This document shows positions 41,515 to 49,173 of a stretch of DNA of 64,000 bases, in pieces. How positions within the stretch are numbered: position 1 is the stretch's first letter; each line of letters begins with the position of its first letter. The stretch is from DASUCS01 sp041166385 (GTDB taxonomy: Bacteria > Actinomycetota > Acidimicrobiia > Acidimicrobiales > JACDCH01): the NCBI GenBank assembly GCA_041166385.1, contig JBEEFW010000035.1:26164-90163 (forward strand). Reading direction: 5' to 3'. The position numbers were made by a program, and so were the translations under genes. The notes under the pieces were generated by a model. It had not been told where the DNA came from, did not search any database, and saw only the letters and a list, made by a program, of their open reading frames with translations.

Positions 41515-41934
41515 TCACGCGAGGCGGAACAACGGCAGGCCGATCTCGTCGTTGATGCGCTCGGGGGCGAGGTCGACGCGGGTGCCGACCTGGAGCGTGT
41601 CCTCCGTGGCGTCGACGAGGTTGCTCACGAGGCGTACCGGGTCTCCCGTCACGCCGTCGAGCTGCACGACGACCACGTTGTACGGCACTCGGTCGGCGAC
41701 GCCCGGGTGAATCGCGTGCGCGACCCACGTGTACGTGAACACGGTTCCGGTTCCCGGGACGGTGTCCCACCGCCAGTCCATCGACCCGCAGTGGAAGCAC
41801 CCTTCCGTCGGCGGATGCCGGTGCCAGCCGCACGCTTCGCACTGCTGGAGATCGAGCCGGCCCTCAGCCGCCGCGCTCCAGAAGCCCGCGTTCGTGCGAT
41901 CGACCGTGGGTAGGGGCAGCCCGTCGAGGTACAT
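41515..41934 (-). CDS. DUF35 OB-fold/zinc-ribbon protein (acyl-CoA associated)
   Basis: 139 aa. A rubredoxin-like zinc ribbon with CEACGWHRHPPTEGCFHCGS (two CxxC pairs) sits before an OB-fold with GTVFTYTWVAHAIHP. This is the DUF35 (ChsH2-like) family that partners with thiolase-like or aldolase proteins on acyl-CoA. The thiolase-like gene two genes upstream is its natural partner. The ATG at 41934 overlaps the amidohydrolase stop. It is the last gene of the TetR-led operon. Confidence 0.88.
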   Translation of the reverse strand: MYLDGLPLPTVDRTNAGFWSAAAEGRLDLQQCEACGWHRHPPTEGCFHCGSMDWRWDTVPGTGTVFTYTWVAHAIHPGVADRVPYNVVVVQLDGVTGDPVRLVSNLVDATEDTLQVGTRVDLAPERINDEIGLPLFRLA

Positions 41935-42986
41935 CAGTCGGAACGCAACCCGTAGAGCCGCGCGGTCGTCCCGCCGGCGATCGCCGCGCGCTCGTCGGCG
42001 CTCACGTCGGCGAAGAGCCGCTCGATGGTGGCCTGCGTCTCCGGCCACGTGCCTTCGGGGTGCGGGTAGTCCGACGCCCACAGCAACGGCTCGATGCCCG
42101 TGATGCTGCGATTGAACACCGCGGATGCGTCTGCGCCGAACGTGACGTGTCCTTGCCGCCGGACATACGCACTCGGCGGCTCGTCGAGCTTCGGGTTCAC
42201 CCACCAATGGTGTTCTTCGTACGCCTCGTCCATGCGCTCGAGGGCCCAGGCCAACCACCCCGCGCCGCACTCGACCATCACGACATGCAACGCGGGAAAC
42301 CGCATGAGCACGCCCGACGCGGCGATGTACGTCAAGGTGCGCTGCGCACCGAGACCGACCTCGACGTAGTTGATGACCGCGCCTCCCGGCCCGCGCTCGG
42401 TCACAGGGTTGGTGCCCGTGCCCACGTGGAACGACACCGGCATGTCGTGCGACTGCGCGACCGCCCACAGCGGGTCGTAGACGTCGAGGTTGTAGGGCTT
42501 GTCTGCCGGCGCGTGCATCGGCAACATCACCGCCCGCAGCCCAAGCGTCGCGACGCGCTCCACCTCACGCACGGCCACGTCGATGTCTTGGATCGGAATG
42601 AGTGCGGCGCCCGCAAAACGCGGCGACGTCGCAAACGTTTCGGCCAGCCACGTGTTGTAGACCTGCGCGCACGCCAATCGCAGCTCCGGATCGGGGATCA
42701 TGAACCCGAACAGTCCGATCGTGGGATAGAGCACCTCGCCCCACACGCCGTCGGCGTCGAGGTCCTTGACGCGGATGTCCGGATCGAAGCCTCCCGGGCG
42801 CATGCCGGACGCGCCCTCTGTGGTGGGACCGCCCATCTTGCGCGGCGGCAGGCCCTCGACCACGAACAGCCACTTGCCGTCGGCGTCCTCGACACGGGGC
42901 GCACGGTCGCGCAAAGCCACCGGTAGCCGCGTCTGCCACAGGTCGAGTGGCTCGACCACATGGGAGTCGGCGGAGTTGATCTTCAC
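41934..42986 (-). CDS. Amidohydrolase-family (AHY_2) protein
   Basis: 350 aa TIM barrel of the amidohydrolase 2 family (decarboxylase/hydrolase). Signals: SADSHVVEPLDLWQ at the N-terminus (DxH metal site), VSFHVGTGTNP, VVMVECGAGWLAWALERMD, and LLWASDYPHPEGTWP with the late metal Asp. Such enzymes decarboxylate or hydrolyse ring-derived carboxylates. GTG at 42986 follows GGAGGTGA in the thiolase gene end. Between thiolase and DUF35 genes, so likely in the same degradative path. Confidence 0.85.
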   Translation of the reverse strand: MKINSADSHVVEPLDLWQTRLPVALRDRAPRVEDADGKWLFVVEGLPPRKMGGPTTEGASGMRPGGFDPDIRVKDLDADGVWGEVLYPTIGLFGFMIPDPELRLACAQVYNTWLAETFATSPRFAGAALIPIQDIDVAVREVERVATLGLRAVMLPMHAPADKPYNLDVYDPLWAVAQSHDMPVSFHVGTGTNPVTERGPGGAVINYVEVGLGAQRTLTYIAASGVLMRFPALHVVMVECGAGWLAWALERMDEAYEEHHWWVNPKLDEPPSAYVRRQGHVTFGADASAVFNRSITGIEPLLWASDYPHPEGTWPETQATIERLFADVSADERAAIAGGTTARLYGLRSD

Positions 42987-42990
42987 GACG

Positions 42991-44175
42991 TCACCTCCGG
43001 AAGATGATCGAACCGGTTGGATTGGGCCCTGCGCCGGCGACGACGAGAGCGATCTCGGCCCCGTCGACCTGGTTGTGGGATGTTCCGCGAAGCTGACGCG
43101 TCGCTTCGAGCACGTGCGTCATGCCGTGCAGGTAGACCTCGGCCAGATTCCCGCCATGCGTGTTGACGGGTAGCTGACCGCCCATGCGGATGTTGCCGTC
43201 GGCGACGAACGGACCGCTCTCGCCTCGCTCGCAGAACCCGAAGTCTTCGAGCGCCATCAACACGAGCGGTGTGAAGTGGTCGTAGATCATCGCCACGTCG
43301 ATGGCCTCAGGGCCGACGCCGGCGATGCGGTACACCTCTTCCGCAGTGGCGCGCTGCCCGGCGGAGGCGTAGTCCTCGTCCGACATGTTGTGCCCCGAGA
43401 GCGTGCCCTCACCCCAGCGGTAGCCCCCGGCCATCGACGCGCCCATCACGTAGACCGGCGGTTGCTTCAGGTCGCGCGCCCGCTCGGGCGTCGTCACGAT
43501 GACGGCGGCCGAGCCGTCGGATTCCATGCACACGTCGAACAAGCGCAACGGGTCGGCGATCATGCGCGAGTTGTGATGATCTTCCATCGTCATCAGCTCG
43601 CGGAAACGTGCATCCGGGTTCGCGGCCGCCATCAGGCGCGCGTTGATCGCAACCTCTGCGAACTGATCGATCGTCGTGCCGTAGACGGCCATGTGCCGCC
43701 GAGACGGCAACGCGAACATCTGCGCGGGCGACATCAGTCCGAACGGAAGCGCGTACCCGAAGGGCGCCGGCAGCCGTCCGCTCATGCCGGCGAGCGACTG
43801 TCCGAAGCGCTGTTTCGGGCTCTGGCAGATCGCGCGCACGACGACGACCACTTCGGCCACGCCGGTCGCGACGGCCATCGCCGCATTGGTGAACGCGCCG
43901 CCCATGCCCGCGCCGCCGCCGCCCCACACCATCCCGGAGTAACGCGTGCGCGGCGTGCCGAGTGCCATCGACAGGCCAGACGGTTGTGCGGCGTCGTCGG
44001 AGTACGACGAGAACCCGTCGATGTCTTTCACGTCGAGCCCGGCGTCGTTGCACGCGTCGTGGATCGCCTGCACGGCCAAACGGAACGTGTCCTCGCCGGC
44101 GAGCTCTCCGCGCTTGCCATAACGCGAGTGTCCGATTCCCACGACGCAGGCCTGATCGCGCAGCGCGTACGTCAT
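42991..44175 (-). CDS. Thiolase-like / SCP2-thiolase (Ltp2-type) protein
   Basis: 394 aa. N-terminal VVGIGHSRYGKRG, then a helical substrate region, CMESDGSAAVIV, and C-terminal YDHFTPLVLMALEDFGFC, GGQLPVNTHGGNLAEVYLHG. Motifs match the lipid-transfer thiolase-like proteins (Ltp2 retroaldolase of steroid side chain degradation and relatives), which use a DUF35 partner. The canonical nucleophilic Cys of thiolases is not evident, so a retroaldol or dedicated cleavage is as likely as a true thiolysis. Downstream of the TetR gene with a 4-nt overlap. Confidence 0.85.
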   Translation of the reverse strand: MTYALRDQACVVGIGHSRYGKRGELAGEDTFRLAVQAIHDACNDAGLDVKDIDGFSSYSDDAAQPSGLSMALGTPRTRYSGMVWGGGGAGMGGAFTNAAMAVATGVAEVVVVVRAICQSPKQRFGQSLAGMSGRLPAPFGYALPFGLMSPAQMFALPSRRHMAVYGTTIDQFAEVAINARLMAAANPDARFRELMTMEDHHNSRMIADPLRLFDVCMESDGSAAVIVTTPERARDLKQPPVYVMGASMAGGYRWGEGTLSGHNMSDEDYASAGQRATAEEVYRIAGVGPEAIDVAMIYDHFTPLVLMALEDFGFCERGESGPFVADGNIRMGGQLPVNTHGGNLAEVYLHGMTHVLEATRQLRGTSHNQVDGAEIALVVAGAGPNPTGSIIFRR

Positions 44176-44768
44176 GAAGCGGCCCTCAGCGCGCCGAGCG
44201 CGAAGCGGGTCGCGACCGTGACGGCCTCGTCGCGCGACAGCGCGGTCGGACTGTACAGACGGTCGTTGATGAGGCCGGAGCAGATGTGTTGGATCGCTCG
44301 GGCGTCGGTGGTCGGATCGGCCTCAGGGAACAGGTCATCGGCTTTCCCGGCCTCGATCGCGCGCTCGAGAGGTTCGAGCTGGCGCCGGTTCAAGCGGTCG
44401 ATCTCCTCGGGAAAGCGTCGGGCCAGCGAGCCCTGCTCGCCCGCGAACAACCGAGCCCGCTTCGCGAGGCGGGGGTCGTAGACCACGCCGAGCACGGCGG
44501 TCACCCACTCCCGCACCGCCTCGACAGGGCCCGTCGCCTGCTCCACCCGAACGCGTAATCGCTGGTCAGCCCGCATGGACTCCTCTTCGAACAGGTGGAG
44601 GAACAGAGCGGACTTCCCGGCGAAATGGCGATAAAAGGCGCGCGTCGAAAGCCCCGCCCGGTCGAGAACGTCTTCGACGCGCAGGCCCTCGTAGCCCCGT
44701 TCCGCCAGCACCGCACGGGCGGCCGCAACGAGCTCATCGAGCTCCGACAAGGTTCGGCTTCCCCCCAC
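44172..44768 (-). CDS. TetR-family regulator of the thiolase operon
   Basis: 198 aa from the GTG at 44768. HTH: LDELVAAARAVLAERGYEGLRVEDVLDRAGLSTRAFYRHFAGKSALFLHLF. The C-terminal domain has AIQHICSGLIN. An AT-rich perfect palindrome lies immediately upstream. First gene of the tetR-thiolase-amidohydrolase-DUF35 unit and divergent from the solute-binding protein gene. It likely represses both when no ligand is bound. Confidence 0.9.
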   Translation of the reverse strand: MGGSRTLSELDELVAAARAVLAERGYEGLRVEDVLDRAGLSTRAFYRHFAGKSALFLHLFEEESMRADQRLRVRVEQATGPVEAVREWVTAVLGVVYDPRLAKRARLFAGEQGSLARRFPEEIDRLNRRQLEPLERAIEAGKADDLFPEADPTTDARAIQHICSGLINDRLYSPTALSRDEAVTVATRFALGALRAAS

Positions 44769-44771
44769 GAG

Positions 44772-44788
44772 TGAAAATGATATTTTCA
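44772..44788. promoter_or_regulatory. Probable TetR operator palindrome
   Basis: TGAAAATGATATTTTCA: perfect 7-bp arms around GAT, in GC-rich DNA, 3 bp upstream of the tetR start. A TATCAT on the minus strand overlaps it and is about 8 nt from the GTG, a possible -10. Confidence 0.7.
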
Positions 44789-44867
44789 ATGAAGCCCGCG
44801 ACGCCAATGCGTAGTGTCGAAAAAGTTCTCGGCATCCGCCGAGCACACAACCCGGGTGGGGGGAACC

Positions 44868-46217
44868 ATGGTTCGAATCCGGTCCGCAGTCGCTCTTCTG
44901 CTTGCCGCGTCGCTCGTGATCGCGGCGTGTAGCGATGACAAGAAGTCGACTACGACTACGGCGTCATCGTCGAACGCGCCGCTCACGGCGTCGTTTCGAG
45001 GAGTGACCGCGACGACGATCAAGATCGGCATCGTCGTCGTCGACTTCGAGTGCATCAAGCAGTTCGTCGACTTCAACCAAGGCGACGCGGAAAAGATCTA
45101 CAAGGCGCTCGTCGACGACATCAACAACAACGGAGGTGTCCTTGGTCGCAAGCTCGAGGTCGTCTTCAAGAACCTGTGCCCCCTCCAGCCCGACAGTGTG
45201 TCGGCCGCTTGCACCGCGCTGACGGACGACGAGCAGGTGTTCGCAGTGATGGGCGTGTACGACACGCCACCGTCTGACGGGAGCAATCAGCTCTGCCTGG
45301 CGAAGGACAAGGACACGATCCTCATCAATGAGCTCATCACGAAGAAGGTGATGGATCAGGCGACACCAGGGTTGCTCTTGATGCCGGGCATCCTGCCGGA
45401 ACGCCGTTTGGACGCGCTCTTGTCGCTGCTCACGCAGAAGAAGACGCTCACGGGCAAGGTGGTTGCCGTTCTCGGCGACCAGGACACGGCCAGCGGCGCC
45501 GAGACGGCGTTGAAGGCGAAGGCCAGCGCCCTCGGAGTCACGACTGGCTCGACGGCCTTGCTGTCCATCACCAATGAGGACACGAGCGCCGCGCAGACCC
45601 AACTCGACAGCTTCATCGAGAAGTGGAAGACCGAGAAGGTCAACGTCTTGCTGATGTCGGGTCTGCTCGTTTCGGCGAAGCAGTTCGTCGAAAAGCTCAA
45701 GGCCGCGATTCCGGGCATGCAGCTGATCACCGACGACTCGTCGACGGCCGCGCAGGGACAAGACGAAGTCGAGGCGGGCAAGACCCCCAACCCGTACGAA
45801 GGGATGCTGAGCCTCAGCGGCTTGTCCGAGGACGAGGTCTTCAAGTCAGCGGGCGTCCAGGCGTGCGTGAAGATCTACGAGACCGCCACCGGCGAGAAGG
45901 TCATCGGACCGAACGACCTCAAGCCTGGCCCCGACGGCCAGCGCGCGCAGGTGTACATCGGCATCCAGGACCGTTGCAACGAGTTGACCGTGTTCAAGAA
46001 GATTGCGGAGAAGGCAGGTGCCAATCTCACGAACGACACCTGGATCGCCGCCGTGAATAGCTTCGGCAAGATCGAGCTTCCGACCACGAGCATCGCCTCG
46101 TACGGTCAGGGCAAGTACGACGCTGACAACGGCTTCCGGCTCGGGGCGTTCGACTCGAGCATTCCGCCGAAGGGTGACTTCAAGCCGCAAGGCGATCTTG
46201 CGGACGTGACCGCCTAG
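44868..46217 (+). CDS. Branched-chain-type ABC transporter solute-binding lipoprotein
   Basis: 449 aa. Signal peptide and lipobox VIAAC with Cys21, followed by a Ser/Thr-rich linker (SSSNAPLTASF) and a type I periplasmic-binding-protein fold with ATTIKIGIVVVDFECIKQF, INNNGGVLGRKLEVVFKNL and DPLDS-like helices. LivK-type proteins deliver amino acids or aromatic/organic acids. The ATG at 44868 has GGGGGGAA. Convergent with the fused permease operon, which would be its partner despite the opposite strand. Divergent from TetR. Confidence 0.88.
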   Translation: MVRIRSAVALLLAASLVIAACSDDKKSTTTTASSSNAPLTASFRGVTATTIKIGIVVVDFECIKQFVDFNQGDAEKIYKALVDDINNNGGVLGRKLEVVFKNLCPLQPDSVSAACTALTDDEQVFAVMGVYDTPPSDGSNQLCLAKDKDTILINELITKKVMDQATPGLLLMPGILPERRLDALLSLLTQKKTLTGKVVAVLGDQDTASGAETALKAKASALGVTTGSTALLSITNEDTSAAQTQLDSFIEKWKTEKVNVLLMSGLLVSAKQFVEKLKAAIPGMQLITDDSSTAAQGQDEVEAGKTPNPYEGMLSLSGLSEDEVFKSAGVQACVKIYETATGEKVIGPNDLKPGPDGQRAQVYIGIQDRCNELTVFKKIAEKAGANLTNDTWIAAVNSFGKIELPTTSIASYGQGKYDADNGFRLGAFDSSIPPKGDFKPQGDLADVTA

Positions 46218-46236
46218 CAATCCTCCATCCAGCGCA

Positions 46237-46291
46237 CTCGTTCTTGCGTTGCTTGACCACCGTATGAGGGGTTGAGCGACGCAAGAACGAG
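46237..46291. repeat. Palindromic repeat, family 2 copy 2 (probable terminator)
   Basis: 55 nt with arms CTCGTTCTTGCGT... and ...ACGCAAGAACGAG pairing over more than 20 bp with G-T wobbles. Its complement shares TTCTTGCGT, CAACCCCTCAT and CGGTGGT with the copy at 16944-16988. It lies between the convergent binding-protein and LivHMG-fusion genes. Confidence 0.8.
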
Positions 46292-46317
46292 GCGCAGGAC
46301 CAGGACCAGGACTGGTC

Positions 46318-49173
46318 TCAGTCGGGGACGGGCGCGGCGGCGTTCGAGCGCATCGTCGCTCGTTCGTCGGTGCCCAAGTAGGAGGCAACGACGAGCGGGT
46401 TCGTGCGCATGTCGTTGGGCGCGCCGTGCGCGATCACCGATCCGGCTTCGAGGCAGTACACGTGGTCGGTGATCGCCAGGATCAGCGGCAAGTCGTGCTC
46501 GACGACCACGAGCGTGGCTGACAGCTCGGCCTGGAGGCGCTTGATCAGCGGCCCAAAGGCCTCCGCTTCGCGCTGCGCGACACCCGCTGTCGGTTCGTCG
46601 AGGCAGATGACGCGCGGCGCAACCGCGAGCAGGGCGGCGAGCTCGACGATCCGGCGAGTGCCGGTCGACAGCTCGGCGATGAATCGGTCGGCGTAGCGCC
46701 CGAGTCCGAGGAAGTCGATCAGTTCAGCGGCTTCAGCGTGACGGCGTCGCTCCAACCGCGTTGCTCGCGGCAGGAACAGTGCAGTGCTCCAGAACGACGT
46801 GCGCTGCCGCGCTTCCAGCGCGAGCTCGACGACCTCGCGCACGGTCAGCTCGGGGAAGAGCAGCGCCGCCTGGAACGTGCGTCCCAGACCGAGGCGAGCG
46901 CGGCGGTTGGCGGCCATCGAGCTCACGTCGGTCCCCAACAGGTCGACGCGGCCACGGCTCGGCAGGAACCCGCCGATCGCGTTCAACAACGTGGACTTCC
47001 CGGCGCCGTTCGCGCCGATGAGTCCGACCACCTGACCAGGCATCGCGCGGAAGTCGATGTCGTTCACCGCGACGAGACCGCCGAACGTCACGGACAGACC
47101 GTGGGTCGCCAGCACACTGCCGTCTGCGTTCGCGCCCAACCGGTCAGGGGACACCGAGAGCGCCAAGGAGGTCGGCGGCGCGACCGTCACCTTGGGCGGA
47201 GCGGGCCCGAGCCGGCGTTCGACGCGCTGGAGCACTGCGTCGCGGCACCAGTACGCGATCTGGGTGAACCCGCCGGGGATGTACAGCAGGATCAGCAACA
47301 GCCCGATGCTCGACGTGAACAGCGGGACGAGCTCGTTCTTGGGCCAGAAGGCGGGGAGGCCGACGACCCAAACGGCACCGATGACCGCGCCGGCCAAGCT
47401 GCCGAGCCCGCCGATGACGGCCATGGCGACGAGCAAAAACGAGTCCTGCACGCGGAAGAACCGTTCGGTGTAGCCGATGGTCACCACGAGGCCACCGAGG
47501 AGCGCACCGCTGAGGCCGGCCAGGAATCCGCCGAGCGCGTACGCGGTCACCTTCGCCTTCGTGGGGGACACGGTGAACGCTTCGGCGGCGTGCTCGTTCT
47601 CGCGCACGCCGATGATCGTGCGGCCGATGCCACTGTGCCGAAGGTGCCCGACAACGAGCAGCACGATGACCAGCAACGTGAGCGCGAAGTAGTAGTAGCC
47701 GAGGTTCTTGTGGGTGAGGTCGAACGGTCCGATGTCTTCGCGTGGCAGGCGCACGGTGGCGCGGCCGAGCGAGAGGATCGGTTGCCGGAAGATGTAGGCC
47801 TGGGCGGCAATGGCGAACGCGAGCGTGCTGGCGGCGAGCATGAGGCCACGCACGCTGAGCGCGGTGACTCCTATCAACGCGGCGGTGAGGCACGCGACCA
47901 CCGCACCGATCAACAATGCCCAGCCGAACGGCACCGACGGGATCGTCCCGTCGAACAAACGGATGCTCGCGATGCCGAACGTGAAGTCAGCGCCGCGGAT
48001 GAACGTCGCGGCAGTGAGCGCGCCGATTCCGGCGAATGCCATCTGGCCCAGCGACAGCTGCCCGGCCCAGCCGGTGAGCACGGTCACCGACACCGCGGCC
48101 AATGCGAACGCGACCACCTGTGTGTAGGTCAGGTGCTTCGCCGACTCGGTGAGGAGTTGCGGAAGCACGATCGCGACTCCGAGGGCGAGGATCGCGCACA
48201 TCTGGGGAAGGCGCTTCACCCACCAGATGTCCTTCACGCGCGCGGACACCACGTGGTGCCGCGGCGCGAACTGGAAGCTCTCCGTTCCCATGTCGACTCG
48301 GCGAGCCCGGGCGACCAGCACGACGACGGCCAGGAACAACACGAACTGCACGAGCCCGGTCTCGCTGGTGTAGTTGAAGAGCAGGACAGAGTCGATGACC
48401 CCGATCGCCACCGCCGCGATCACCGCCTTCGGGAACGAGACCATTCGCCCGACGAGCGCGGCGGTGAGCCCGCGCAGCAGGGTGCTGGGGCCGAGGTTCA
48501 CGAGGTCGGACGACGCCGCATCGGTGGTGATGAGGATCATCGACATCGCCGACAGGAAGCCGCTGATGGCCCACACCCCAGTCGACACCATCTTCGGGTT
48601 GATCCCCGTGAGCCTCGCGAGGTCTGGATTGCCGACCGATGCCCGCACGGACTCACCGAAGGTGGTGTGACCCAGTAACCACCACAACCCGACCGTGATG
48701 AGTGGCACGACGATGAGGGCAAGAATTTGCGGGCCCTTCAGGATGATGTCGCCGGGAAGATCCCACTCACCATGGATCGGGCTCGGATACGAGGTCTGCA
48801 GCGATCCTGTTCGATATTCGGGCAATGCCAGCGTGATTGCCTGCGCGAGCTGCGCGACCCCGATCGTGGCCACGAGCATGATGACCCGCGGCGCGCGGAA
48901 CAGGCGGCGCACGACGGTGAGCTCGACGACGGCGCCGGCCAGCGTGCCGATGAGCAATGCGCCGACGAGAGCAGGCCAGTAGGGCCAACCGTGCGCGCCG
49001 GCCATCACGCCCAGTAGCGCGGCCGACGGAACCCCGAGATCACCGACGGCGAAGTTGATGACCCGGCTCGATCGGTAGATGAGCACGATGCCCATCGCGA
49101 CCAACGCAATGATCAAGCCGCGGACTGCCCCGAGGACGAGCAGGTTCCACGTGAAGAGCGACGCGACGATCAT
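46318..49173 (-). CDS. Fused branched-chain-type ABC permease LivH-LivM plus ATPase LivG
   Basis: 951 aa from the ATG at 49173. Three parts in one chain: a LivH-type permease (about 1-300, with INFAVGDLG and GVIDSVLLF), a LivM-type permease (about 325-640, with GWAGQLSLGQMAFAGIGA and ENEHAAEAF), and a LivG-type ATPase (about 690-930). The ATPase has Walker A GANGAGKST, a noncanonical signature ELSTGTRR and Walker B VICLDEPTAGV. It overlaps the upstream MFS-LivF gene by ATGA. Only a binding protein and one more ATPase are needed for a full transporter, and both are adjacent. Confidence 0.92.
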   Translation of the reverse strand: MIVASLFTWNLLVLGAVRGLIIALVAMGIVLIYRSSRVINFAVGDLGVPSAALLGVMAGAHGWPYWPALVGALLIGTLAGAVVELTVVRRLFRAPRVIMLVATIGVAQLAQAITLALPEYRTGSLQTSYPSPIHGEWDLPGDIILKGPQILALIVVPLITVGLWWLLGHTTFGESVRASVGNPDLARLTGINPKMVSTGVWAISGFLSAMSMILITTDAASSDLVNLGPSTLLRGLTAALVGRMVSFPKAVIAAVAIGVIDSVLLFNYTSETGLVQFVLFLAVVVLVARARRVDMGTESFQFAPRHHVVSARVKDIWWVKRLPQMCAILALGVAIVLPQLLTESAKHLTYTQVVAFALAAVSVTVLTGWAGQLSLGQMAFAGIGALTAATFIRGADFTFGIASIRLFDGTIPSVPFGWALLIGAVVACLTAALIGVTALSVRGLMLAASTLAFAIAAQAYIFRQPILSLGRATVRLPREDIGPFDLTHKNLGYYYFALTLLVIVLLVVGHLRHSGIGRTIIGVRENEHAAEAFTVSPTKAKVTAYALGGFLAGLSGALLGGLVVTIGYTERFFRVQDSFLLVAMAVIGGLGSLAGAVIGAVWVVGLPAFWPKNELVPLFTSSIGLLLILLYIPGGFTQIAYWCRDAVLQRVERRLGPAPPKVTVAPPTSLALSVSPDRLGANADGSVLATHGLSVTFGGLVAVNDIDFRAMPGQVVGLIGANGAGKSTLLNAIGGFLPSRGRVDLLGTDVSSMAANRRARLGLGRTFQAALLFPELTVREVVELALEARQRTSFWSTALFLPRATRLERRRHAEAAELIDFLGLGRYADRFIAELSTGTRRIVELAALLAVAPRVICLDEPTAGVAQREAEAFGPLIKRLQAELSATLVVVEHDLPLILAITDHVYCLEAGSVIAHGAPNDMRTNPLVVASYLGTDERATMRSNAAAPVPD

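Noticed and set aside
46738..48678. Plus-strand 646-codon open frame inside the LivHMG fusion
   Set aside because: Antisense GC-rich shadow frame with Arg/His/Glu-rich composition and no recognisable domain, opposite a gene with full motif support.
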